Shown here in pieces: positions 50,982 to 57,681 of a stretch of 64,000 nt of DNA. This DNA is from Hamadaea sp013361475 (GTDB lineage Bacteria > Actinomycetota > Actinomycetes > Mycobacteriales > Micromonosporaceae), in contig NZ_JBFAHM010000013.1 in the NCBI RefSeq assembly GCF_040654195.1, positions 186,001-250,000 of the forward strand, given 5' to 3'. Numbering within the stretch: the first letter of the stretch is position 1; every line of letters starts with the position of its first letter. The notes under the pieces were generated by a model. That model saw nothing but the letters and a program-made list of their open reading frames with translations. It was not told where the DNA came from and did no database searches. A program made the translations under genes and the position numbers.

Positions 50982-51007
50982 CCTGGCGCCGGGGAAGTGG
51001 CGCCAGG
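50982..51007. other. Hairpin in the mraZ-rsmH gap
   Basis: CCTGGCGCC (50982-50990) pairs with GGCGCCAGG (50999-51007) around an 8-nt loop. The gap 50873-51112 contains no gene; the hairpin may attenuate transcription between mraZ and rsmH. Confidence 0.4.
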
Positions 51008-51112
51008 AGCCGACAAGCGGCTGGAGATCTCGCGGTACGCCGGTTTCGTGCCCGGTGCTGCGATGTTCGCGGCATCGCTTCCAGGCGCCTGGCGCTCACC
51101 GTCTGGCCGGCG

Positions 51113-51556
51113 TCACCCCGCCTCCGTCGGCAGGCCGGCGTCACCGGCGGTGTCGACGTCCGAGAAGGCCTCCTCGCTCTCGGCGAGGTACGCCTCCCAG
51201 GCGGCGTTGTCCCAGATCTCGACACGAGTGCTCGCGCCGATCACCACCAGGTCTCGCTCCAGTCCCGCGTACGCTCGGAGCGTCGGCGGAATGGTGACCC
51301 GGCCCTGTTTGTCGGGGACCTCGTCGTGAGCGCCGGAGAACAGCACCCGGGTGTAGGCCCGGGCCGCCTTGTCACTCATCGGACGGGCCGACTGCTCGGC
51401 GGCGTATCGCTGGAACTCGGCGACCGGGAACACGTAGAGACAGCGCTCCTGCCCTTTAGTGATCACGACACCTCCCGCCAGCTCGTCCCGGAACTTCGCC
51501 GGAAGGATCAACCGGCCCTTGTCGTCCAGGCGAGGGGTATGCGTGCCGAGAAACAT
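51113..51556 (-). CDS. mraZ: Transcriptional regulator MraZ
   Basis: 147 aa, two AbrB-like SpoVT/MraZ repeats: MFLGTHTPRLDDKGRLILPAKF and DKQGRVTIPPTLRAYAGL. MraZ binds short direct repeats in its own promoter to control the division cluster; three such repeats with 10-bp spacing are visible upstream. I use the ATG at 51556 (standard MFLGTH start); a GTG 9 nt upstream adds three residues. Confidence 0.95.
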   Translation of the reverse strand: MFLGTHTPRLDDKGRLILPAKFRDELAGGVVITKGQERCLYVFPVAEFQRYAAEQSARPMSDKAARAYTRVLFSGAHDEVPDKQGRVTIPPTLRAYAGLERDLVVIGASTRVEIWDNAAWEAYLAESEEAFSDVDTAGDAGLPTEAG

Positions 51557-51634
51557 CGGCCCCACCCCCCGATGACGCAGACGGGATCAGCTCGTTCGCG
51601 GCGAGCCGCTCCCCCGGCCGGCCGGGCCTCCCAG

Positions 51635-51679
51635 CCCCACCAGTGGGCCCCACTTTACTCCACTTCCCTCCACCGTCAA
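51635..51679 (-). promoter_or_regulatory. mraZ promoter with overlapping MraZ boxes
   Basis: On the minus strand TTGACG (51674-51679) and TAAAGT (51652-51657) are 16 nt apart. Between and across them lie GTGGAG (51668-51673), GTGGAG (51658-51663) and GTGGGG (51648-51653) at exact 10-bp intervals, with a fourth GTGGGG at 51635-51640. This matches the known type of MraZ operator (repeats one helical turn apart). Nothing else is visible in 51680-51849. Confidence 0.75.
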
Positions 51680-51849
51680 CCAAAATCGACGCTCCCGACG
51701 CCCCGAGCCCTCCCCGTTTGGCCAGGTCACGAGAGGTACGTTCGGGTGGAGGGGCCCTATGAAGATCAACATGGTCCGGTTTCCGACATCACCGTCACCG
51801 ATGCCATTACCGCTCGTTAAGCACGAGTTAAGCGTCCCCGGCACAGCAA

Positions 51850-51872
51850 GGCCCGCACCACTGGTGCGGGCC
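51850..51872. terminator. Terminator of the first NlpC/P60 gene
   Basis: GGCCCGCACCA and TGGTGCGGGCC form an 11-bp perfect stem around one nucleotide (in practice a 9-bp stem with a 5-nt loop). It lies 29 nt beyond the stop at 51902 on the minus strand. Confidence 0.7.
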
Positions 51873-51901
51873 CGGCTGCTTTCAGGGGATGGGTGAGAGG
51901 T

Positions 51902-52534
51902 CTAGAACAACACCCGGCGGAACTCGACCTTTTTGCTCCAGATGCGGTGCAGGCCGGTCTTCTTGCCGTAGGTCGGGGCGTCGTACATCTTGTTGCCGCC
52001 GGCGTAGATGCCGACGTGGTAGACGCGGCCGCTGGAGTTGCGGAAGATCACCAGGTCACCGGGGAGCGCCTTGGCCCGGGAGACCTTCTTCCCCTTCTTG
52101 CCCTGGGCGCCGCTGTGGGGGAGCTTGACGCCGACCTTCTTGTAGATGAACTTCGTGTACCCGGTGCAGTCGAACCGCTTGGGTCCGGCGGCGCCCCAGC
52201 GGTACGGACGGCCGCTGTACTGCTTCGCCAGCGCGATCACCTTCGCGGCCTTGGCCGCCCGGGAACTGACGGCGGTCGGCGCGACGGTGAAGGTCGCGGC
52301 GGTCGTGCTCATCGCGGTCGCGCTCGTGGCGGTGACCGCGTTCTCCGTCACGACCGTGTCGGCCGCGCCGACGCCGGTCGCCGGGGCGGTGGTGGCCTGG
52401 GCGGTGGTAGTCGGGGCAGTGGCCGAGTCCACCGAGGAGGCTTGAGTAGGGGTTCCCGTCAGCGTCCCGGCCAGGATGCCCGTGCCGACGGCCAGCACGA
52501 GTCCGGCGGTACGCCGCCTGAGCTGTGACTTCAT
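51902..52534 (-). CDS. Secreted NlpC/P60 cell-wall hydrolase
   Basis: 210 aa: Sec signal peptide (about 1-32), Thr/Ala-rich spacer (35-90), C-terminal NlpC/P60 domain with Cys123 in RFDCTGYTKF and His173 in YHVGIYAG. This fold usually cleaves D-Glu-DAP bonds in peptidoglycan. No wall-binding or SH3 domain. It is preceded by its own c-di-AMP-type riboswitch and promoter, so expression should respond to c-di-AMP. Paralogue of the gene at 53029. Confidence 0.9.
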   Translation of the reverse strand: MKSQLRRRTAGLVLAVGTGILAGTLTGTPTQASSVDSATAPTTTAQATTAPATGVGAADTVVTENAVTATSATAMSTTAATFTVAPTAVSSRAAKAAKVIALAKQYSGRPYRWGAAGPKRFDCTGYTKFIYKKVGVKLPHSGAQGKKGKKVSRAKALPGDLVIFRNSSGRVYHVGIYAGGNKMYDAPTYGKKTGLHRIWSKKVEFRRVLF

Positions 52535-52548
52535 CGTCGTCCTTCCGG

Positions 52549-52814
52549 CACGCCTGCGAAGTGAGCTGTCGGGTTCGGGCGGGAAGGTGGCCCGGCCACG
52601 GCGTCCAGGGACGGCATGGCTTCACCCCGAGCCGGCCTGCGAACCGATCCGGGGAACCAGGCCGGCGAACCGAGCTGGAAAACCGATCTGCGGGCAGGTC
52701 CGGCGAAGGTGGTTCCTCCGCTCCCGCCCATCCACTGCTTCGGTGGGGTGGGCACCGCGAACGGGCGGGACTCGGCGTATCCGCGGCGCCGCCGCCCGGG
52801 TGAACCCGACCGGC
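52549..52814 (-). ncRNA. ydaO-type (c-di-AMP) riboswitch 1
   Basis: The leader contains blocks I recognise from actinobacterial ydaO elements: on the minus strand GGGGTGAAGCC (52618-52628), CGAACCCGACAGCTCAC (52561-52577) followed by CGCAGGCG, plus GAGCGGAGGAACCACC and a 5' CGCCGAGTCCCG. The same blocks recur before the second NlpC/P60 gene. In actinobacteria this riboswitch controls cell-wall hydrolases and is generally an OFF switch with c-di-AMP. Boundaries are approximate; the 5' end is set from the promoter. Confidence 0.85.
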
Positions 52815-52820
52815 GGATCG

Positions 52821-52850
52821 TTTCTACTCAAGAGCCTGCGAGTTCGCCAA
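52821..52850 (-). promoter_or_regulatory. Promoter of riboswitch 1
   Basis: Minus strand TTGGCG (52845-52850), 18 nt, TAGAAA (52821-52826). The second riboswitch has the same arrangement (TTGGCT, 17 nt, TAGAAAC). The stretch 52851-53028 between this and the next gene's stop shows only weak hairpins. Confidence 0.6.
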
Positions 52851-53028
52851 GAACCTGAAAGGGCGCTGTCAGCTGGGAAAACTACCCCGGCCGAGCGGTC
52901 CAGGCATCGATGTCCGAAATTGCCTGCCGCGATGTCCGGTTCGGCCGGTGACACAGCCCACAGAAGTCGTCCGGCCCGCCCGTTCGGCGTACTCCTCCGA
53001 TCGGACGAGCCGGACCTCGGCCGAAAAA

Positions 53029-53691
53029 TCAGTAAAACTGACCGACGACGTACCCGTCGTCCCAGATCTCGTGCAGGCCGACGGCCTGCCCCTCGGTCGG
53101 GGCGTCCCACATCTTGTGGTTCCCGGCGTAGATGCCGACGTGGTAAGCGAAGTCGCCGCTCAGGAAGAAGATGAGGTCGCCGGGGCGCTGCTTCGAGTGG
53201 GGGACGACCTTCGCCTTGGCCAGCTGCGTCGGCACGTAGTTGACGAGCTTGACGCCGATCTTGGCGTACACGAACTGAGTGAGCCCGGCGCAGTCGAAGG
53301 TGCGTGGCCCGGTCGCGCCGAACACGTAGGGCGAACCCTTGAGCTTCGCCACCTCGCGCAGGACGATCGCCGCCTTGGTCGCCGCCGTCGCGGTAGCCGT
53401 CGCCTTCCTGGGGGCCGCCGGCTTCGAGGCAGGCGCGGACGCAGAGGCGGACGGAGTTGGAGACGCGGACACCGAGGGAGACGCCGGAGGCGTGGGCGAG
53501 GACGACGACGCAGAGGCAAGCACCGAGAGCGCCGGAGCCGTCAGGCCGGTGGGCGTCGGGTGCGGCCCCGCCGCGAGGGCGGGAATGCCGACGGCCGCGG
53601 CCGTGACCGCCGCCGCTCCGACGGTGACCAGGCGACGCCGGTGGCTGCCGAACAGGAGACTTCGAGCACGCTCCCAGGAGGAGTACCGCAT
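53029..53691 (-). CDS. Secreted NlpC/P60 cell-wall hydrolase (second paralogue)
   Basis: 220 aa: long N-terminal basic region and signal segment (about 18-41), a Ser/Pro/Ala-rich spacer (50-100) and an NlpC/P60 domain with Cys134 (TFDCAGLTQF) and His184 (YHVGIYAG). The ATG at 53691 has AAGGGA 6 nt upstream; an earlier ATG would add six residues lying within the riboswitch leader. Regulated by riboswitch 2. Together with the neighbouring paralogue it probably remodels stem peptides during growth. Confidence 0.9.
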   Translation of the reverse strand: MRYSSWERARSLLFGSHRRRLVTVGAAAVTAAAVGIPALAAGPHPTPTGLTAPALSVLASASSSSPTPPASPSVSASPTPSASASAPASKPAAPRKATATATAATKAAIVLREVAKLKGSPYVFGATGPRTFDCAGLTQFVYAKIGVKLVNYVPTQLAKAKVVPHSKQRPGDLIFFLSGDFAYHVGIYAGNHKMWDAPTEGQAVGLHEIWDDGYVVGQFY

Positions 53692-53706
53692 GGGGGTTCC
53701 CTTCAG

Positions 53707-53923
53707 CACGCCTGTGAGGTGAGCTGTCGGGTTCGGGCGCGGAAGGTTGCCCGGCCGCTGGAGGGCGGCTTCACCCCGAGCCTCGTGCGGACGAGGCCGA
53801 CGCCCGGCTGGGACAGCGAGGCGTCAGTGGGTCCCCCACCCCTGCCCGGTGCTGTGCTGGGGGTCAACGCCCGGCCGGGCAGGGCTCGGCGGGACCGGAG
53901 CGTTCACCGGTCATCGACCGGCG
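53707..53923 (-). ncRNA. ydaO-type (c-di-AMP) riboswitch 2
   Basis: Same conserved blocks as riboswitch 1: GGGGTGAAGCC (53767-53777), CGAACCCGACAGCTCAC (53719-53735), then CACAGGCGTG before the start codon. The variable central stems differ in length and sequence. Boundaries approximate. Confidence 0.85.
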
Positions 53924-53929
53924 CCTGCG

Positions 53930-53958
53930 TTTCTAGTGCATGACCGGCAGTCAGCCAA
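53930..53958 (-). promoter_or_regulatory. Promoter of riboswitch 2
   Basis: Minus strand TTGGCT (53953-53958), 17 nt, TAGAAA (53930-53935), matching the riboswitch 1 promoter. The rest of the gap to murT (53959-54084) holds no gene. Confidence 0.6.
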
Positions 53959-54084
53959 GCCCGCGACGTAGCCCCTGACCAGCCAAAATGTCTCCCCGGA
54001 ACGACGGGCGCCCGTATTGTCCCGGCAGATTGCCCGAGATGTCCGTGATTCAAGGCACACAACCAATCACGAAAACAGATCGCG

Positions 54085-54090
54085 TACTCT
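54085..54090 (+). promoter_or_regulatory. -10 box TACTCT before murT
   Basis: TACTCT is followed by 6 nt (AGCCGC) and the GTG at 54097, with no Shine-Dalgarno. Likely leaderless murT-gatD mRNA. Confidence 0.5.
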
Positions 54091-54096
54091 AGCCGC

Positions 54097-55344
54097 GTGT
54101 CGGACGAGAAGAAGCTGCCGCTGCGTACGGCCTTCGCCGTTTCCGTCTCGAAGACGGCGGCCGCGCTGTCGCGCGCTACCGGGCGCGGCGACGGCTCGGT
54201 CATCGGCGGCCGGCTCGGCATGATGATCGATCCCGATCTGCTGGCCCATCTGGCGGCCGGCCGCGAGATCGCGCTGGTCTCCGGCACCAACGGCAAGACG
54301 ACCACGACCCGGTTCACCGCCGCGGCGCTGGGCGTCCTCGGCGAGGTCGCGACCAACTCGTTCGGCGCGAACATGCCGACCGGGCACACCTCCGCGCTGG
54401 CCCGTGCCGGGACGACCCGCTACGCGGTGCTCGAAGTGGACGAGCACTACCTGGCTCAGGTCATCCAGGCGACCCAGCCCCGGGTGGTGGCGTTGCTGAA
54501 CCTGTCGCGCGACCAGCTCGACCGGGCCAAGGAGGTCGCCATGATGGCCGACCTCTGGCGGCAGGCGCTCGCCTCGCACCCCGCGGTGCACGTCGTGGCG
54601 AACGCCGACGACCCGATGGTGGTGTACGCCGCGGGCGCCCACCCGGCCGACGAGGTCACCTGGTTCTCGGCGGGGCAACGCTGGCAGGACGACTCACACG
54701 TCTGCCCCGCCTGCGGCGGTCACATCCAGCGTGGCGAGGCCGGCGGCTGGGCCTGCGCGAACGGGGACCTGCGCCGCCCTTCTCCACAGTGGACGTTGCT
54801 CGACGGCGAGGTGGTCGCGCCGGACGGCGTACCGCACGAGGTGAAGCTTCAGCTCCCCGGCACGGTGAACCTGGGCAACGCCGCGACCGCGCTCGCCGTG
54901 GCCGCCCGGTTCGGGGTGAATCCGGTGGACGCGATCCCCCGGCTCGGCTCGGTGGCCAGCGTCGCCGGCCGATACGCCCAGGTGGAGCGGGACGGCCGGC
55001 TGGTCCGGCTGCTGCTGGCGAAGAACCCGGCGAGCTGGCTCGAGGCGTTCGAGATGGCCGACGTCGCGCCGACGTTGCTGGCGATCAACGCCCGCGACCC
55101 CGACGGGCTCGACACGAGCTGGCTCTACGACGTGGACTTCAGCCCGCTCCGGGGGCGCCAGGTCCTCGTGAGCGGCGATCGGGCGATGGACCTGGCCGTC
55201 CGGCTGGAGATCAACGGCGTGCCGTTCACGCACGTCAAGACCTTCGCCGACGCGGTCGCAGCGGTGCCGCAGGGCCGCCTGGAGGTCATCGCCAACTACA
55301 CCGCGTTCCAAGACATCCGAGCGGAGCTGGATCGTGTCCTTTGA
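54097..55344 (+). CDS. murT: Lipid II isoglutaminyl synthase, Mur-ligase subunit MurT
   Basis: 415 aa. With GatD it amidates D-Glu of lipid II to D-isoglutamine. P-loop GTNGKTTTT (63-69); EVDEHYL; C-terminal DUF1727 region (AINARDPDGLDTSWLYDVDF). MurT proteins carry a Cys4 zinc ribbon; here C203, C206 and C220 are clear (CPACGG ... WACANGD), but a Cys at the usual fourth position is missing. Overlaps gatD by 11 nt. Confidence 0.94.
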   Translation: MSDEKKLPLRTAFAVSVSKTAAALSRATGRGDGSVIGGRLGMMIDPDLLAHLAAGREIALVSGTNGKTTTTRFTAAALGVLGEVATNSFGANMPTGHTSALARAGTTRYAVLEVDEHYLAQVIQATQPRVVALLNLSRDQLDRAKEVAMMADLWRQALASHPAVHVVANADDPMVVYAAGAHPADEVTWFSAGQRWQDDSHVCPACGGHIQRGEAGGWACANGDLRRPSPQWTLLDGEVVAPDGVPHEVKLQLPGTVNLGNAATALAVAARFGVNPVDAIPRLGSVASVAGRYAQVERDGRLVRLLLAKNPASWLEAFEMADVAPTLLAINARDPDGLDTSWLYDVDFSPLRGRQVLVSGDRAMDLAVRLEINGVPFTHVKTFADAVAAVPQGRLEVIANYTAFQDIRAELDRVL

Positions 55345-56068
55345 CAGCAAAGCCTCTGATCTGAACGGTGGGCTGCAGATCGTCTGGGTCTACCCCGATC
55401 TGCTCTCCACCTACGGCGACCGTGGCAACATGCTGATCCTGGCCCACCGGGCCCGCGCCCGCGGCATCCCGGCCCAGACCATCGAGGTCCGCTCCGACCA
55501 GCGGCTGCCCGACCAGGGCGACATCTACCTGCTCGGCGGCGGCGAGGACGGTCCGCAGGCGCTCGCCGCGCAACGGCTGCTCAACGACGGCGGGCTGGCC
55601 CGCGCGGCCGCGAACCGCGCCGTGGTCTTCGCCGTCTGCGCCGGCTACCAGCTTCTCGGCAGCAGCTTCTTCGCCAAGGGCGACAAGTGCCCCGGCCTCG
55701 ACATGATCGACATCAGCTCGGACCGCGGCCCCTCGCGCGCCGTCGGCGAGCTGGCGGGCGACGTCGACCCCACGCTCGGCCTCCCGCCGCTGACCGGCTT
55801 CGAGAACCACGGCGGCCGCACGCACCTCGGCCCCGGCGTCAAGCCCCTGGTCCGCGTCACCACGGGCGTCGGCAACGACGGCGTCACGGAGGGGGCCTGG
55901 TCCGAGACGATTCTCGGAACGTACGCACACGGCCCCGCCCTGGCCCGTAACCCTGCGCTCGCAGATCTGCTGCTCTGCTGGGCGACCGGCGAACAGTCGC
56001 TGGGGCCGTTGGACGACACCTGGCCGGATCGGCTCCGGGCCGAGCGGCTCACCGCCGTCGGCCGATGA
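55334..56068 (+). CDS. gatD: Lipid II isoglutaminyl synthase, glutaminase subunit GatD
   Basis: 244 aa CobB/CobQ-like glutamine amidotransferase that feeds ammonia to MurT. Nucleophile C102 in FAVCAGYQLLG, catalytic His199 in GTYAHGPALARNP, LLGGGEDGPQ oxyanion region. GTG start inside the murT 3' end. Its stop overlaps the next gene's ATG (ATGA). Confidence 0.94.
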   Translation: MSFDSKASDLNGGLQIVWVYPDLLSTYGDRGNMLILAHRARARGIPAQTIEVRSDQRLPDQGDIYLLGGGEDGPQALAAQRLLNDGGLARAAANRAVVFAVCAGYQLLGSSFFAKGDKCPGLDMIDISSDRGPSRAVGELAGDVDPTLGLPPLTGFENHGGRTHLGPGVKPLVRVTTGVGNDGVTEGAWSETILGTYAHGPALARNPALADLLLCWATGEQSLGPLDDTWPDRLRAERLTAVGR

Positions 56069-56730
56069 CCACTGCCGATGACCAGGCGGGGGACTTCCGT
56101 CGCCGGGCCCTCGTGCGGGCCGGTGCGCTGGGTCTGGGCGTGGGCGCGGTAGCGCTGCTGGCCAGCCGGGTGCCCCTCGGTTCGGTGCCCGCCGAGGTAC
56201 GCGATCTCGGCGCGTTCGGCCCCGCGGCCGCGATCGTCGCCGGGGCCGCCCTTCTCATGGCGCTCGTTCCGCGTACCGCCATCTCGCTGGCGTGCGGCCT
56301 GTTGTTCGGCGCGGTGGCCGGGGCGGGCGTGGCCCTCGTCGCGGCGGTGAGCGCCGCGATCGCGACGTTCTGGCTGGGCCGCTGGGCCGGGCGGGAGACC
56401 GTCCGGCGGCGGTTGCGGGGGCGGATCGCGCGGCTGGACAGCTGGCTGGCCCAGCGCGGCACGCTGGCCGTGGTGGTCGTGCGTCTCCTGCCGATCGCGC
56501 CGTTCGGCCTCGTCGGGTACGCGTACGGCAGCTCGGCGACGCGGTTCCGGCACTATCTGGCGGGGACGGCGCTCGGCGGTGCGCCCAGTGCGTTCGCGTA
56601 CGCCGCGATCGGGGCCGCCGTCGTCTCGCCGAGCGGCGTCACGCTCCTGACCTACCTACCCGCCGTCCTGGGTGCGCTCGTCAGCGCCAGTGCGGCGGTC
56701 TACTGGCGGGTGACGTCCCGCCGCCCGTGA
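56065..56730 (+). CDS. TVP38/TMEM64 (DedA-related) family membrane protein
   Basis: 221 aa with about five helices. The family core is visible: FGPAAAIVAGAALLMALVPRT, SLACGLLFGAVAGAGVAL, and RLLPIAPFGLVGYAYG with the FRHYLAG segment. The VTT/SNARE-associated fold is linked to lipid scrambling or flipping. ATG start overlaps the gatD stop, suggesting co-expression with the lipid II amidation pair, though a shared function is speculative. Confidence 0.82.
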   Translation: MTTADDQAGDFRRRALVRAGALGLGVGAVALLASRVPLGSVPAEVRDLGAFGPAAAIVAGAALLMALVPRTAISLACGLLFGAVAGAGVALVAAVSAAIATFWLGRWAGRETVRRRLRGRIARLDSWLAQRGTLAVVVVRLLPIAPFGLVGYAYGSSATRFRHYLAGTALGGAPSAFAYAAIGAAVVSPSGVTLLTYLPAVLGALVSASAAVYWRVTSRRP

Positions 56731-56742
56731 TCTGGGCGAACA

Positions 56743-56761
56743 CCCACCGGACCCCGGTGGG
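56743..56761. terminator. Hairpin 3' of the TVP38-like gene
   Basis: CCCACCGG-ACC-CCGGTGGG, an 8-bp stem 12 nt beyond the stop at 56730. No U-run. It may separate murT-gatD-tvp38 from the next pair. Confidence 0.5.
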
Positions 56762-56779
56762 ATCTACCAGACTGACGTC

Positions 56780-57238
56780 ATGTTCAGTGACATTCTGGGC
56801 ATACCGGCTCATCCGCTCTACGTGCACGCCGCGGTGGTCTTCGTGCCGCTGCTGGCGCTGTTCGCCGTGGTGTACGCCGTCGTCCCGCGCTGGCGGGCGA
56901 AGACCGGGTGGCTGACCGCCGGACTGGCCGTGCTCGCACCGCTGGCCGCGTTGGTGGCGAAGCTGTCCGGCGACGACCTCCTCGCCGCCCGGTACGCCGC
57001 CGGCCCGCCGGCCAATGTCCTGCAGCACCGCAGCTACGGCACCACGACGTTCTGGCTGGCGCTGGCGCTGGGCGTGGTCACCGGAGTGCTGCTGTGGGCG
57101 ATCGGCGGTCGGCTGCCCGGACCGGCCTGGCTGCGTACGGCGCTGCAGGCGGTCGTGCTGATCCTGGCCGTCGTCACGGCCTATTACGTCGTGCGTACCG
57201 GGGATTCCGGTGCCGAATCTGTATGGGGGCGGACATGA
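56780..57238 (+). CDS. DUF2231-like four-helix membrane protein
   Basis: 152 aa with four hydrophobic helices (about 14-35, 44-60, 86-108 and 121-141). The N-terminal GIPAHPLYVHAAVVFVPL with conserved His residues is the DUF2231 feature; these His could ligate haem or a metal (inference). It overlaps the Rieske gene by ATGA, so both are made together. ATG start at 56780. Confidence 0.8.
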   Translation: MFSDILGIPAHPLYVHAAVVFVPLLALFAVVYAVVPRWRAKTGWLTAGLAVLAPLAALVAKLSGDDLLAARYAAGPPANVLQHRSYGTTTFWLALALGVVTGVLLWAIGGRLPGPAWLRTALQAVVLILAVVTAYYVVRTGDSGAESVWGRT

Positions 57239-57660
57239 CATCCACTCGCCGGGCCTTCGTGACCGGGATCGCCGGAGCGGCCGGGGTCGCCGCGACGGGG
57301 CTGGCCGCCGCGTGCGGCGGTGGCGGCGGCGGTTCGTCCGCCACACCGACCGCACCGGCCGCGACCGGGCCGACCACGCTCGGCAAGACCTCGGACATCC
57401 CGGTCGGCGGCGGCCAGATCTTCGCGACTCAGCAGGTCGTGGTGACTCAGCCGACCGCGGGCGCCTTCAAGGGCTTCAGCGCCATCTGCACCCACATGCA
57501 CTGCACGGTCGGCACGGTCGCCAACGGCACTATCAACTGCCCCTGCCACGGTAGTCAGTATTCGATCACCGACGGCAGTGTGAAGCAGGGGCCGGCGACC
57601 CAGGCGCTGCCACCGAAGAACGTGGCGGTCAGCGGCGACTCGATCGTTCTCGAGCCGTAG
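57235..57660 (+). CDS. Tat-exported lipoprotein with Rieske [2Fe-2S] domain
   Basis: 141 aa. Twin-arginine signal (STRRAFVTGIAG) ending in a lipobox LAAAC (Cys27), a Ser/Thr/Pro spacer, and a small Rieske domain with CTHMHC (C85, H87) and CPCHGSQYS (C102, H105); C90 and C104 can form the stabilising disulfide. Folded in the cytoplasm with its cluster, exported by Tat and lipid-anchored outside. ATG at 57235 with GGGGGCGGAC upstream, overlapping the DUF2231-like gene. Probably a small electron carrier; partner unknown. Confidence 0.92.
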   Translation: MTSTRRAFVTGIAGAAGVAATGLAAACGGGGGGSSATPTAPAATGPTTLGKTSDIPVGGGQIFATQQVVVTQPTAGAFKGFSAICTHMHCTVGTVANGTINCPCHGSQYSITDGSVKQGPATQALPPKNVAVSGDSIVLEP

Positions 57661-57681
57661 CCGACCGCCACGTCCGCACGG

